From: Aequorivita echinoideorum
Lineage (GTDB): Bacteria > Bacteroidota > Bacteroidia > Flavobacteriales > Flavobacteriaceae
NCBI RefSeq assembly: GCF_018476645.1
Contig: NZ_JAHCTB010000005.1
Location: forward strand, 1 to 64,000
Reading direction: 5' to 3'
Length of the DNA: 64,000 bases
Shown: positions 1 to 8,700 of the stretch, one piece after another
Layout of the letters: each line of letters starts with the position of its first letter
Position numbering within the stretch: the first letter of the stretch is position 1
The notes under the pieces: generated by a model
Databases searched by the model: none
The model's input: only the letters and a program-made list of their open reading frames with translations
Told to the model about the DNA's origin: nothing
Made by a program: the position numbers and the translations under genes

Positions 1-257
1 AAAAGAGCGGGGATTATCAATGTTGACGGAATGAAAACTTCCACTGGCTATAGTAACCTTACTCCGCTCTTTTGTTCTTTCTGATTAATTACTAAAGTTA
101 ACTGATTTAAGAAAAATCAAACTTAAGCTGGCTATAAGTAATTGCTTGTTCTCGCCTACTTCTGAAAATCCTCATGGATTTTCAGATTGGTGTGTACTTG
201 CAAAATTAAGTGTTAACCCACGCAACTACTCATAGCCGAGACCGTTGTGCATAATTT
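1..257 (-). ncRNA. Structured non-coding region, candidate minus-strand RNA
   Basis: No ORF is credible here, but the stretch is full of nested inverted repeats. 130-145 pairs with 222-237 over 16 bp. On the minus strand the two imperfect positions become G-U wobbles, whereas on the plus strand they are A-C mismatches, so the RNA is more likely minus-strand. Inside is a perfect hairpin, CTGAAAATCC / GGATTTTCAG, with a 4-base loop (162-185). A second domain is closed by AAAAGAGCGG (1-10) and CCGCTCTTTT (64-73); on the minus strand it ends in a short U run like a terminator. The family is not recognised. The IS3 element sits directly at its presumed 5' side. Confidence 0.45.
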
Positions 258-296
258 TGACCCGTCCTGAATAAAGGCTACATAATTTTAAACATT

Positions 297-668
297 ATGT
301 ACAAAAATGACAAAGTAATCAGACGGTATTCAGAGCCTTTTAAACTGAAAATTTTAGACGAACTTACTACCGGAAAACTAAACAAGTATCAACTCGGTAA
401 GGCTTATGGAATTAACCCTACAACCATCAATGAGTGGATCAGGAAGTACAACCGTAAAGACCTTATGAACACTCGTGTGACTGTGAAAACCAAAGACGAA
501 ATAACCCGTATTAAAGAGCTTCAAAAAGAGATTGAGCAGCTCAAAAAACTCCTGCTTAAAAAAGATATGGAGGCTCTCGTAGATGAATCCTACCTAGAAG
601 TAGCAGCTGAACAACTAGGCTATAAATCTGTGCTTGAATTAAAAAAAAAGCTAAATATCAAGCCCTAA
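297..668 (+). CDS. IS3-family transposase OrfA (helix-turn-helix)
   Basis: This 123-residue protein is the DNA-binding part of the IS3 transposase. An N-terminal HTH_Tnp_1-type domain (residues about 8-55, with the usual YSEPFKLKIL and YGINPTTINEWIRKY segments) is followed by a leucine-zipper-like coiled coil rich in K, E and L (about 65-90). ATG at 297 starts just inside the left repeat. The heptamer A AAA AAG at 644-650 lies in the orfA frame with the spacing of a canonical -1 slip site. Slippage there enters the orfB frame and gives the full OrfAB transposase (about 297-1519); without it translation stops at 668. Confidence 0.9.
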   Translation: MYKNDKVIRRYSEPFKLKILDELTTGKLNKYQLGKAYGINPTTINEWIRKYNRKDLMNTRVTVKTKDEITRIKELQKEIEQLKKLLLKKDMEALVDESYLEVAAEQLGYKSVLELKKKLNIKP

Positions 669-703
669 TAAAGGCCAAGGAAAAAGCTAAGGGATTTGCT
701 TCT

Positions 704-1519
704 TTGACTTCTATAACAGCTTGCTTCGGACTAAAACGTGATGCTTTTTACAAATACAAACGTAGAGAAGATAAACGGTTGGATATCGAAAAAAAAGTGG
801 TTGAAATTGTCCAACAAAGACGCAAATCCCTTCCCAGAGTAGGCGTTAGAAAACTCACCAGATCATTAGAACAAGTGTTTATTGAATCCAACTTAAAAAT
901 TGGTAGAGACACCTTATTTAACATCCTTAGAAAACACAATATGCTCATACTTAGAAAGAAATACAGCTCAAGAACAACAAACTCATTGCACAGGTTCTAC
1001 AAGTACAAGAACATCATTAAAGATATTGACGTCACTAGACCAAACCAAGTTTGGGTAAGCGATATAACTTACATTAGAACTATAAAGGGATTTTGTTACC
1101 TGGCGCTCATTACAGATATGTACAGCCGTAAAATAGTTGGTTATGACATTAGTGACAGTTTAGAGCTTAAAGGTTGTGAAAGAGCTTTAAACAAGGCTCT
1201 GTATCAAGCTAAAGACACTACTGGACTTATACACCATTCCGACAGAGGTATACAATACTGTAGCAATGTTTACACTCAAATCTTAAAGAGGAATGACATT
1301 GGAATCAGTATGACAGAAGAAAACCATTGCTACGAAAATGCTGTAGCAGAACGTGTAAATGGCATCTTAAAAGACGAATTTTATCTCGACCAAACCTTTG
1401 ATAGCCTACAACACGCAAAAAGAGCAACAAATAATGCAATTAATTTATACAACGAAATAAGATTACATTTATCTTTAGACTATAAAACACCTAATATGGT
1501 ATATTTAAAAACAGCGTAA
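704..1519 (+). CDS. IS3-family transposase OrfB (DDE integrase core)
   Basis: This is the catalytic part of the transposase, with an HTH_21-type region followed by an rve integrase core. The acidic triad is visible as D120 (VWVSDITY), D180 (HHSDRGIQY) and E216 (ENAVAERVN). The D180 to E216 gap is 35 residues, the classic D,D(35)E arrangement. The listed start is a TTG at 704, but the open frame extends upstream to the slippery A9G run at 641-650. The natural product is therefore most likely the OrfAB fusion made by -1 frameshifting and not a protein started here. No internal stop or deletion is seen. Confidence 0.9.
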   Translation: MTSITACFGLKRDAFYKYKRREDKRLDIEKKVVEIVQQRRKSLPRVGVRKLTRSLEQVFIESNLKIGRDTLFNILRKHNMLILRKKYSSRTTNSLHRFYKYKNIIKDIDVTRPNQVWVSDITYIRTIKGFCYLALITDMYSRKIVGYDISDSLELKGCERALNKALYQAKDTTGLIHHSDRGIQYCSNVYTQILKRNDIGISMTEENHCYENAVAERVNGILKDEFYLDQTFDSLQHAKRATNNAINLYNEIRLHLSLDYKTPNMVYLKTA

Positions 1520-1570
1520 ATCAATTTTTAACCTGTAGCCATATTTCAGGACTAGACATTTTAATAAATA

Positions 1571-2035
1571 GTGAATAAAGAGAAAATAACGCAATTCGAT
1601 AGAATAAAGATTTTCCTATATGAATATTATTTTGGTTACGGAATTTATTTTTCAGTCTTAAGAATCATTGGCGGGCCGCTAATTTTAATGATTGGATTCT
1701 ATCTATATTTTATCGCAAAGACGAGGTTCGGAATTAGCTACGGTGGCTTTATGATTTTTTTCGGAATTTACTATTTGCTCAAACCACTAATTTTGATTTT
1801 GACCCGAAAAGCTTGGTTCAGAAACTTTGATCTTGACTATCGTATCGAAAATGAAAAAATTATCATCAAATCAGATAAAAGTAAATCGGGATTAGATTTT
1901 TCAGATTTAAAAACGGTTAAAAAGAGAAAAGCCTATTTTGCGCTTAAAACTATATCAAAACAACAATTTTATTTGCCCATTAAATACTTAAAACCAAGTG
2001 AAATTGATATTTTAAACAACCTGAAAAATAACTAA
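1571..2035 (+). CDS. Small YcxB-like membrane protein, hypothetical
   Basis: The 154-residue protein has two hydrophobic segments (about 28-50 and 58-78) followed by a basic cytoplasmic tail of about 75 residues. That layout resembles YcxB-like or PH-like bacterial membrane proteins; the family call is tentative. The start used is GTG at 1571, only 12 bases past the right end of the IS3 element. The original promoter, and possibly the original start, were therefore displaced by the insertion. Expression would depend on outward transcription from the IS. Function unknown. Confidence 0.55.
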   Translation: MNKEKITQFDRIKIFLYEYYFGYGIYFSVLRIIGGPLILMIGFYLYFIAKTRFGISYGGFMIFFGIYYLLKPLILILTRKAWFRNFDLDYRIENEKIIIKSDKSKSGLDFSDLKTVKKRKAYFALKTISKQQFYLPIKYLKPSEIDILNNLKNN

Positions 2036-2124
2036 TGGCAATAATTTACTTATGTGCTATTTAAAAAATTACGGAAATAATCCAAACCATCACAATAGAA
2101 AATATAAAAACTTAATTCAACTAT

Positions 2125-2748
2125 ATGAAAACTACCTAAACACTATTCGTACTTATGATTGCGCTTTTATGCACAGTTGGCATACAAGCCTAGGATACAA
2201 ACAATAAATTCAGAATTGGTTTCGCTACAAGTCTTGAAAAAAATTTGAGTTCAGAAACAATTGTTTTTGATGAATTTAAAGGGTTTTCAGTAGATTACAA
2301 TAAAACCAATTACCGGTTGGGGATAGATTTTGAATATTTTTTGAAGGAGAATTTCTCACTAAATAGCGCAATTCGTTATAGCAACAAGGATTTTACAGGA
2401 ACATATTATTGCGAAGTTTGCGATTTCACAGTTCCGCCAAGTCCACAAGAAATTAAACTCTCATTTATCGAAATGCCACTTACGGCCAAATATTATTTTC
2501 TTCCAAATAAAGTTCGGTTATTTGGAAAGTTGGGTCTTACAAACCTTTTTCTATTGAACAAAGATGTACTTGTTAATTCCTATGTTGTAGGATTCAGAAT
2601 AGGAGGAGGGGTGGAGTACAATTTAACACAGGAGGTAGCACTGTTATTTAATATGGATTACAACAATAGCATTTCCAAACTTTACAAAGAATCTGATTAT
2701 AATCTAAAATCGATTGCCTTCGGGATTGGGGTTATGAAAAGAATGTGA
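2125..2748 (+). pseudogene. Outer-membrane beta-barrel protein, broken in its signal peptide
   Basis: From ATG 2125 one continuous frame reads MKTT-stop-TLFVLMIALLCTVGIQA-stop-DTNNKFRIGF and then runs open to 2748. This is a normal signal peptide interrupted by TAA at 2137-2139 and TAG at 2191-2193; the second stop sits where the expected signal-peptidase Q (CAG) would be. The mature part (about 185 residues) alternates aromatic and polar residues like an 8-stranded porin-type barrel (OMP_b-brl family) and ends in GIGVMKRM. A TTG at 2245 could start a leaderless product, but that could not be exported as a barrel, so the gene is most likely dead. Confidence 0.75.
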
Positions 2749-2776
2749 AATCTTTGATTATATAAACTAACACATA

Positions 2777-2959
2777 TTGCAAACTGTTTTCATTTTTTCA
2801 CACGACTTAATAAATATAATTTTACGTAAAACCAGTACTGAAAAATTATTTATTGAACCACATTTGAAAAAAAGACTAAATTTAGAAAATGAAAAAATAC
2901 GTTTTCACGGATGTAGGGCCGTCCGCCACGATGACCATATTCATTTCCAACTAAAATAA
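2777..2959 (+). pseudogene. Fragment resembling the C-terminus of a zinc LAS-type peptidase
   Basis: A 60-codon open stretch whose last 20 residues (GCRAVRHDDHIHFQLK) look like the conserved end of M15/M74-type murein peptidases, where D-x-H-x-H-type residues bind zinc. The rest does not resemble such a domain, no catalytic N-terminal half precedes it, and the only start is a TTG. It is best read as a decayed 3' remnant in the accessory patch. A real small protein of unknown function cannot be excluded. Confidence 0.3.
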
Positions 2960-2969
2960 AATTTAAGAA

Positions 2970-3452
2970 ATGTCAACAATGGATACAGAATTCACGGAAG
3001 TTCAAAAATTCACGCAATGGTGGCTTTGGCTGCTTTTGGTGGTGATTGGCATCAGTTTGGCAGTTGGCGTGTACCAACATTATTCCGTAGGTGGAAATAT
3101 CGAAGAAAATCCAGATGGCGTTGCATTGATTTCCAGTTTAGTCATTATTTTATTAGTTATAGGATTGTTCAAAATAATGAAACTTCAAACCTCCATAAAC
3201 AAGCAAAAAATCCATATGAGATTTTTTCCATTCATCAATAAATCAATAAAATGGGACAATGTTAAGCATGCTGAAGTTGTAAATTACGGCTTTGTAGGTG
3301 GTTGGGGCATACGGATTTGGACAAGATATGGTACGGTGTATAATGTGAAGGGAAACAAAGGCTTAGCTTTAGAATTAACCAGTGGAAAACGCTTGCTTAT
3401 AGGTACACAAAAGTCGAATGAATTAGCTAGGTGGATAAAAACCCAAGCATAG
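2970..3452 (+). CDS. Two-TM membrane protein with PH-like cytoplasmic tail, hypothetical
   Basis: This 160-residue protein has two transmembrane segments (about 15-36 and 50-68) and a C-terminal beta-rich region (about 75-158). Motifs such as IKWDNV, GGWGIRIW and KGNKGLALEL resemble bacterial PH-like domains in DUF-type membrane proteins. ATG at 2970 follows TAAGAA. It is followed by a very strong hairpin terminator, so it is transcribed independently of the next gene. Function unknown. Confidence 0.7.
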   Translation: MSTMDTEFTEVQKFTQWWLWLLLVVIGISLAVGVYQHYSVGGNIEENPDGVALISSLVIILLVIGLFKIMKLQTSINKQKIHMRFFPFINKSIKWDNVKHAEVVNYGFVGGWGIRIWTRYGTVYNVKGNKGLALELTSGKRLLIGTQKSNELARWIKTQA

Positions 3453-3471
3453 TTTCTCCAGTTGTTGCCGC

Positions 3472-3507
3472 ACTTTTTTGATTTCAATAGGTTGAAATCA
3501 AAAAAGT
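3472..3507 (+). terminator. Strong hairpin terminator
   Basis: A perfect 16-bp stem (ACTTTTTTGATTTCAA / TTGAAATCAAAAAAGT) with a TAGG loop, 20 bases after the preceding stop codon. The T and A runs on either side allow action in both directions. Confidence 0.75.
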
Positions 3508-3614
3508 AAAATCTTCATTTTCTTCTGAAAAATCATGTCTTTTTGAATTTTCAGAATTATAACTACAAACGAATAATCTTTCTGTTACTTTTACAAAAAT
3601 TTAAAACTGAATTT

Positions 3615-4490
3615 ATGGCCTCAGGATTTTTCGCACTTTTGGATGATATTGCCGCACTTATGGACGATGTGTCCGTTATGAGCAAAGTTGCCGCAAAAAA
3701 AACCGCCGGGATCTTGGGCGACGATCTTGCGGTAAATGCCGAGAAGGCTTCGGGTTTTATTTCAGATAGGGAATTGCCGGTGTTATGGGCTATTTCAAAA
3801 GGTTCATTTATTAATAAGCTCATTATTTTGCCTTTGGCTTTCTTGCTCAGCGCATTCCTGCCTTGGGCCGTGACCATCATTTTATTGCTGGGAGGAATCT
3901 ATTTGGGCTATGAAGGCGCCGAGAAAATTTACGAATTTTTCTTCCCGCACGTACATGAAAAAGAGGAGGTAGTTCACACCGAAATGACCGAAGCTGAATT
4001 GCGGGCAATTGAAAAAGAGCGCATAAAAGCAGCCATACTTACAGATTTCATTCTTTCCGTGGAAATTGTAATCATCGCCCTTGGTACCGTTGTGGGGGAA
4101 ACGCTTACCACACAAATTATTGTGGTCTCCATAATTGCAATCATAGCAACCGTAGGTGTTTACGGCATCGTGGCGTTGATTGTGCGTATGGATGAGATGG
4201 GGTATAAATTGATTAAAAGCAGCAAAAGGGAAAAAAGTTTTGCCAAAACCTTCGGGCAATTTTTGGTGAATGCGTTGCCAAAAGTCATAAAATCACTCAG
4301 CGTCATCGGTACTATTGCCCTTATTTTCGTGGCCGGTGGAATTTTCGTCCATAACATTAATTTTTTCCATCATTTTATGCCATCATTGCCTTCGTTTGTC
4401 TTGGAATTTCTTGTAGGACTTGTAGTGGGTTTCATTAGCCTTTTATTTGTTTTGGGCTTTAAAAAAATCTTCAAAAAGAAAACTGCATAA
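3615..4490 (+). CDS. DUF808 family inner-membrane protein (YedI-like)
   Basis: The N-terminus MASGFFALLDDIAALMDDVS and the following VAAKKTAGILGDDLAVNAEK stretch are the hallmark of DUF808/YedI proteins. At least five hydrophobic segments follow, including about 60-100, 150-190 and 230-285. Length about 291 residues from ATG 3615, the family norm; the upstream in-frame TTG at 3543 would add 24 unconserved residues and was not chosen. The physiological role of the family is unknown. It stands alone, bounded by a terminator upstream and a weak hairpin near 4535-4552. Confidence 0.85.
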   Translation: MASGFFALLDDIAALMDDVSVMSKVAAKKTAGILGDDLAVNAEKASGFISDRELPVLWAISKGSFINKLIILPLAFLLSAFLPWAVTIILLLGGIYLGYEGAEKIYEFFFPHVHEKEEVVHTEMTEAELRAIEKERIKAAILTDFILSVEIVIIALGTVVGETLTTQIIVVSIIAIIATVGVYGIVALIVRMDEMGYKLIKSSKREKSFAKTFGQFLVNALPKVIKSLSVIGTIALIFVAGGIFVHNINFFHHFMPSLPSFVLEFLVGLVVGFISLLFVLGFKKIFKKKTA

Positions 4491-4534
4491 TATTCAAAAT
4501 TTCAAATTAATTATTCATTTTCGACTGCTTGATT

Positions 4535-4553
4535 AAACCTTTTCGGGTTTTTT
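4535..4553 (+). terminator. Weak terminator after DUF808 gene
   Basis: AAACC, a TTTTCG loop and GGTTT followed by further Ts, about 45 bases after the DUF808 stop codon. The stem is only 5 bp, so this is a moderate call. Confidence 0.4.
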
Positions 4554-4696
4554 CAGTCTTAAACTCGCGTTTATTCCGCAGGGCGGAATTTGTTTTGTTA
4601 AAAAAAGGCCATTTTTTTATTGAAATGGTGCATAAAAATTAGATTTGTAAAATTTCTATTTTCTTAGGGCATACCGCCTTTTACAGTGCTGTTTAT

Positions 4697-5776
4697 ATGA
4701 AAATTAAATATATAGTTTACACCCTATTGATTATTGGGATTGCTGGATTTGTTGGTTACAGGATTATTGCGAATAACGAAGCTGAAAATGCTGGCAAAAA
4801 GCAGGGTGGCCCATCCAAAACCACAGTGAGCGGTATGGTTTTGACACCCGAAAAATTTGCTGATAATCTTTCACTTTCTGGTACACTGGAAGCCAACGAA
4901 CAGGTAGAGATAAGAAGTGAGATAATGGGTGTGATTGAAAAAATTAATTTTGAAGAAGGCACCCAGGTATCCAAAGGACAAGTTTTACTTAAGGTGAATG
5001 ACATGGAAATGCGTGCCCAACTTTCTCAGGTTAGGACGGCGCAACAGCTAGCTTCAGAAAATGAAAGACGTGCCAAATTATTGCTCGAAAAACAGGCCAT
5101 AAGCCAAGAGGAATACGACATTGCCAGCGCAGATTTTAAAAGCGCCCAGGCAGAATCACAACTTATAAATGCGCAATTGGGCAAGGCTACGATTCGCGCG
5201 CCGTTCTCGGGTACTATTGGGCTTCGGTATATTTCAGAAGGAACCTACGTTACGCCTACCACGCCCATCGCAACTTTGGTAAATACGAAGCAGCTGAAAA
5301 TCACTTTTTCCATTCCCGAAAAATATGCTAGCAGAATGAAGCTAAATAGTGAATTGACCTTTACCGTGGCGGGTTCAAAAGAAGAATATAAAGCAACCAT
5401 TTACGCCATTGAACCTATGGTAGATTTAAATACGCGAACCTTAAAAATGCGCGCCATTGCTGAAAACCCTGATGGTAAACTATATCCTGGAACCTTCGCG
5501 AATGTAATCCTTCCGCTGGAGACGGTGGACGATGCGCTGCTGGTACCTACGGAATCGTTGATTCCCATTCAAAACGGTAAAATGATTTTTGTTTCAAAAG
5601 GTGGAAAAGCCAAACAAATTGAAGTGGAAACCGGTTCACGGACCGATAGTTCCGTTCGGGTAATTTCTGGATTGAAGGCGGGTGACACCATTTTGACGTC
5701 CGGGGTAATGTCCTTAAAGGATGGCACAAATGTGAAAGTGGATTTTAAAAACAATAAAGCACAAACGGGCAGCTGA
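4697..5776 (+). CDS. RND efflux periplasmic adaptor (HlyD/MFP family)
   Basis: Membrane-fusion protein that links an inner-membrane RND pump to an outer-membrane channel. The 359 residues start with an N-terminal membrane anchor (about 5-25). A lipoyl half motif (VEIRSEIMGVIEKINFEEG, about 74-92), a short coiled-coil hairpin (about 108-155), the second lipoyl half (KATIRAPFSGTIGLRY, about 160-175) and beta-barrel and membrane-proximal domains follow. ATG 4697 is first in a tight operon: its TGA overlaps the ATG of the pump gene (TGATG at 5774-5778), suggesting coupled translation. Substrate cannot be read from sequence. Confidence 0.93.
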   Translation: MKIKYIVYTLLIIGIAGFVGYRIIANNEAENAGKKQGGPSKTTVSGMVLTPEKFADNLSLSGTLEANEQVEIRSEIMGVIEKINFEEGTQVSKGQVLLKVNDMEMRAQLSQVRTAQQLASENERRAKLLLEKQAISQEEYDIASADFKSAQAESQLINAQLGKATIRAPFSGTIGLRYISEGTYVTPTTPIATLVNTKQLKITFSIPEKYASRMKLNSELTFTVAGSKEEYKATIYAIEPMVDLNTRTLKMRAIAENPDGKLYPGTFANVILPLETVDDALLVPTESLIPIQNGKMIFVSKGGKAKQIEVETGSRTDSSVRVISGLKAGDTILTSGVMSLKDGTNVKVDFKNNKAQTGS

Positions 5777-8700
5777 TGAATTTATCTACCTTAAGTATTA
5801 AGCGCCCGGTTCTTACCATCGTAATGAACGTGGCCATTGTCCTCTTCGGCATCATTGGTTATACCTATCTTGGTGTTCGTGAATTTCCTTCGATTGATCC
5901 CGCACAAATTTCCGTGAGGACCAATTATTCCGGAGCCAACAGCGATATTATTGAATCGCAGATTACAGAACCGCTGGAAAAATCAATCAATTCCATTGAT
6001 GGAATCAGAAATATAACTTCTTCCAGCAACCAAGGCTCAAGCCGTATCAATATTGAATTCAATCTTGATAAGGATTTGGAAAGTGCCGCAAATGATGTGC
6101 GAGACAAAGTTTCGCAAGCCGTTCGAAGCCTCCCGGAAGATATTGATGCCCCGCCAGTAGTTTCAAAAGCAGATGCAGATAGCGATGCCATCATTTCCAT
6201 GACCGTGCAAAGCGACAACAAAAATGTTTTGGAACTTTCAGATTATGCGGATAATGTGATTGCGCCGCGTTTGCAGACCATTCCCGGGGTAAGTAGTGTG
6301 CAGATTTGGGGACAGCGAAAATATGCAATGCGCCTTTGGATAGACCCAATAAAACTGGCATCCTACGGAATTACAGTTGCTGAGGTCCGCGCTGCATTGC
6401 TGGCGCAAAATGTAGAGCTTCCTTCGGGAAAATTGACGGGTGCCAATACCGAACTCACAGTAAAAACAATTGGAAATCTTTCTACGGAAGAAGAATTCAA
6501 CAACATCATCATTTTTGCGGATGCCGAAAAAGTAGTGCGGATGAGCGACATCGGAAAAGCTGTGCTGGAGGCCGAAAATATGGAAACAAAGCTCAGTGAT
6601 AGCGGACAGCCTATGGTCGCGCTGGCAATTATTCCGCAGCCGGGAACCAATTATGTGGATATTGCCGATGCTTTTTATATTGAATATGAAAAATTAAAAA
6701 AGGACTTGCCCGCAGATTTTAAACTCAATATCGCTCGGGATAATACCGTTTTTGTGAAGCGTGCCATTGTTGAAGTTGTTGAAACTTTAGGTATTGCAAT
6801 CGTTTTGGTGATCCTCGTAATATTCTTTTTCTTCAGAAATTGGTCGATGGCACTTCGGCCGTTGATTGATATTCCTGTTTCGCTCATCGCCACTTTCTTC
6901 ATTATGTGGCTATTCGGCTTCAGTATAAATGTGCTTACACTTCTGGCAATTGTACTTGCAACCGGGCTTGTGGTGGACGATGGTATTGTGGTGACCGAAA
7001 ATATCTACAAAAAAGTGGAGGAGGGGATGACCCCAATTGAAGCTGCCATAAAAGGTTCCAATGAAATATTCTTCGCCGTAATTTCCATCTCAATAACCCT
7101 TGCGGCTGTGTTTCTTCCGGTTATTTTTCTGGAAGGATTTGTGGGCAGACTTTTTCGTGAATTCGGTGTAGTTCTTGGGGCGGCGGTACTTGTCTCGGCA
7201 TTTGTGTCGCTTACGTTAACGCCCATGCTCAATGCTTATTTAATGAAGCCCGGAAAGCAAAAACAATCCAAATTCTATGTAGTTACTGAAAAGTATTTTC
7301 AAAAAATGAATACCAGCTATGCAGATTCCCTTAAAAAATTTATGGGAAGAAAATGGCTGAGTTTCCCCATTTTGCTCGTTTGCTTGGGAATGATAGGCTT
7401 GTTTTATAGTCTTCTGAAAAAAGAAACAGCTCCTTACGATGACCGAAGCTATATTCGCGCCAGCGTAACCGCGCCCGAAGGAGCTTCTTATGATTATATG
7501 GACCGTTTTATGAACGAATTGACCAACCTCATAAACGATTCCATCCCAGAAAAAAAGGTGAATTTGATTATTACCTCGCCGGGTTGGGGCTCGGGTTCGG
7601 TAAACAGCGGTCGCGCCATTATTTCATTGGTTGAACCGGAAGATAGGGAACGTTCGCAACACGAGATTGCAGATGATTTGACAAAATGGACACGACAATA
7701 CACAAATGCCCGCGTATCTGTTTCAGAATCTCCAACAATTTCGGTCAATAGGCGTGGCGGAATGCCAATTCAATATATAATCCAGGCTCAAAATTTTGAA
7801 AAGTTAGAAGAGAAAATTCCTGCGTTTATGGAAGCTGTGGAAAATAATCCCACTTTTTCAAATAGCGATGTAGATCTAAAATTCAACAAACCGGAAATTT
7901 ACGTTACCATAGATCGTGAAAAGGCACAAAGTCTGGGAGTATCGGTTTTAGATGTGGCGCAAACGCTTCAGCTTTCTTTGAGTGGACAGCGTTTTGGATA
8001 TTTCTTAATGAATGGTAAGCAATATCAAGTAATGGGGCAATTTGACAAAAAAGATAGGGACGCGCCTATGGACCTAACGTCGATGTTTGTTAAAAATGAA
8101 GCTGGCGATCTAATCCAAATGGACAATTTGGTAACTACTGAAGAACACAGTAGCCCGCCTCAATTGTATCATCACAACCGCTATATGAGCGCCACCGTTT
8201 CTGCGGCACTTGCGCCCGGCCAGAGTATAAGCGATGGGATAGATGCCATGGAAAATATAAAAGAAACTGTGCTGGATGATTCATTTACAACTGATCTGGG
8301 AGGAGAATCGCGTGATTTTGTTGAAAGTAGCAGCAATACACTGTTCGCATTTGGGCTTGCCTTGGTATTGATATTTTTAATACTCGCGGCACAATTTGAA
8401 AGCTTTATCGACCCTTTGATAATAATTTTGACCGTGCCAATGGCGGTTGCGGGAGCGGTATTTTCACTTTGGTTGTTTGGACAAACGTGGAATATTTTCA
8501 GCCAGATTGGGACTATTATGTTAATTGGTTTGGTAACCAAAAACGGAATTTTAATTGTGGAATTTGCGAACCAATTGCGGGAAGAAGGTATGCCAAAAGG
8601 TAAGGCCATTATGGAAGCAGCAGAATCCAGATTGCGACCCATTTTAATGACGAGCCTTACTATTGCCCTTGGTGCGCTGCCCATTGCCCTTTCATTGGGT

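Larger units (their letters stand above)
258..1558 (+). mobile_element. Complete IS3-family insertion sequence
   Basis: The element is about 1.3 kb with imperfect terminal inverted repeats: the left end starts TGACCCGTCCTGAATAAAGG (258-282) and the right end, read inward on the minus strand, starts TGTCTAGTCCTGAAATATGG (1533-1558). Both share GTCCTGAA and GGCTACA. The flanks both carry TTT (255-257 and 1559-1561), consistent with a 3-bp target duplication. It encodes the usual orfA/orfB pair joined by a -1 frameshift. Both frames and both ends look intact, so it may be active. It separates the structured region on its left from a small membrane-protein gene that begins 12 bases beyond its right end. 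Confidence 0.9.

Noticed and set aside
241-260. CCGTTGTGCATAA as an integron attC-type core
   Set aside because: It does not fit the RYYYAAC/GTTRRRY core sites and no integrase gene is in the window; kept only as one possible reading of the structured element.
2245-2748. TTG-started intact barrel gene
   Set aside because: The same frame runs back through two stops into an obvious signal peptide, so a TTG start would make an unexportable product; called a pseudogene instead.
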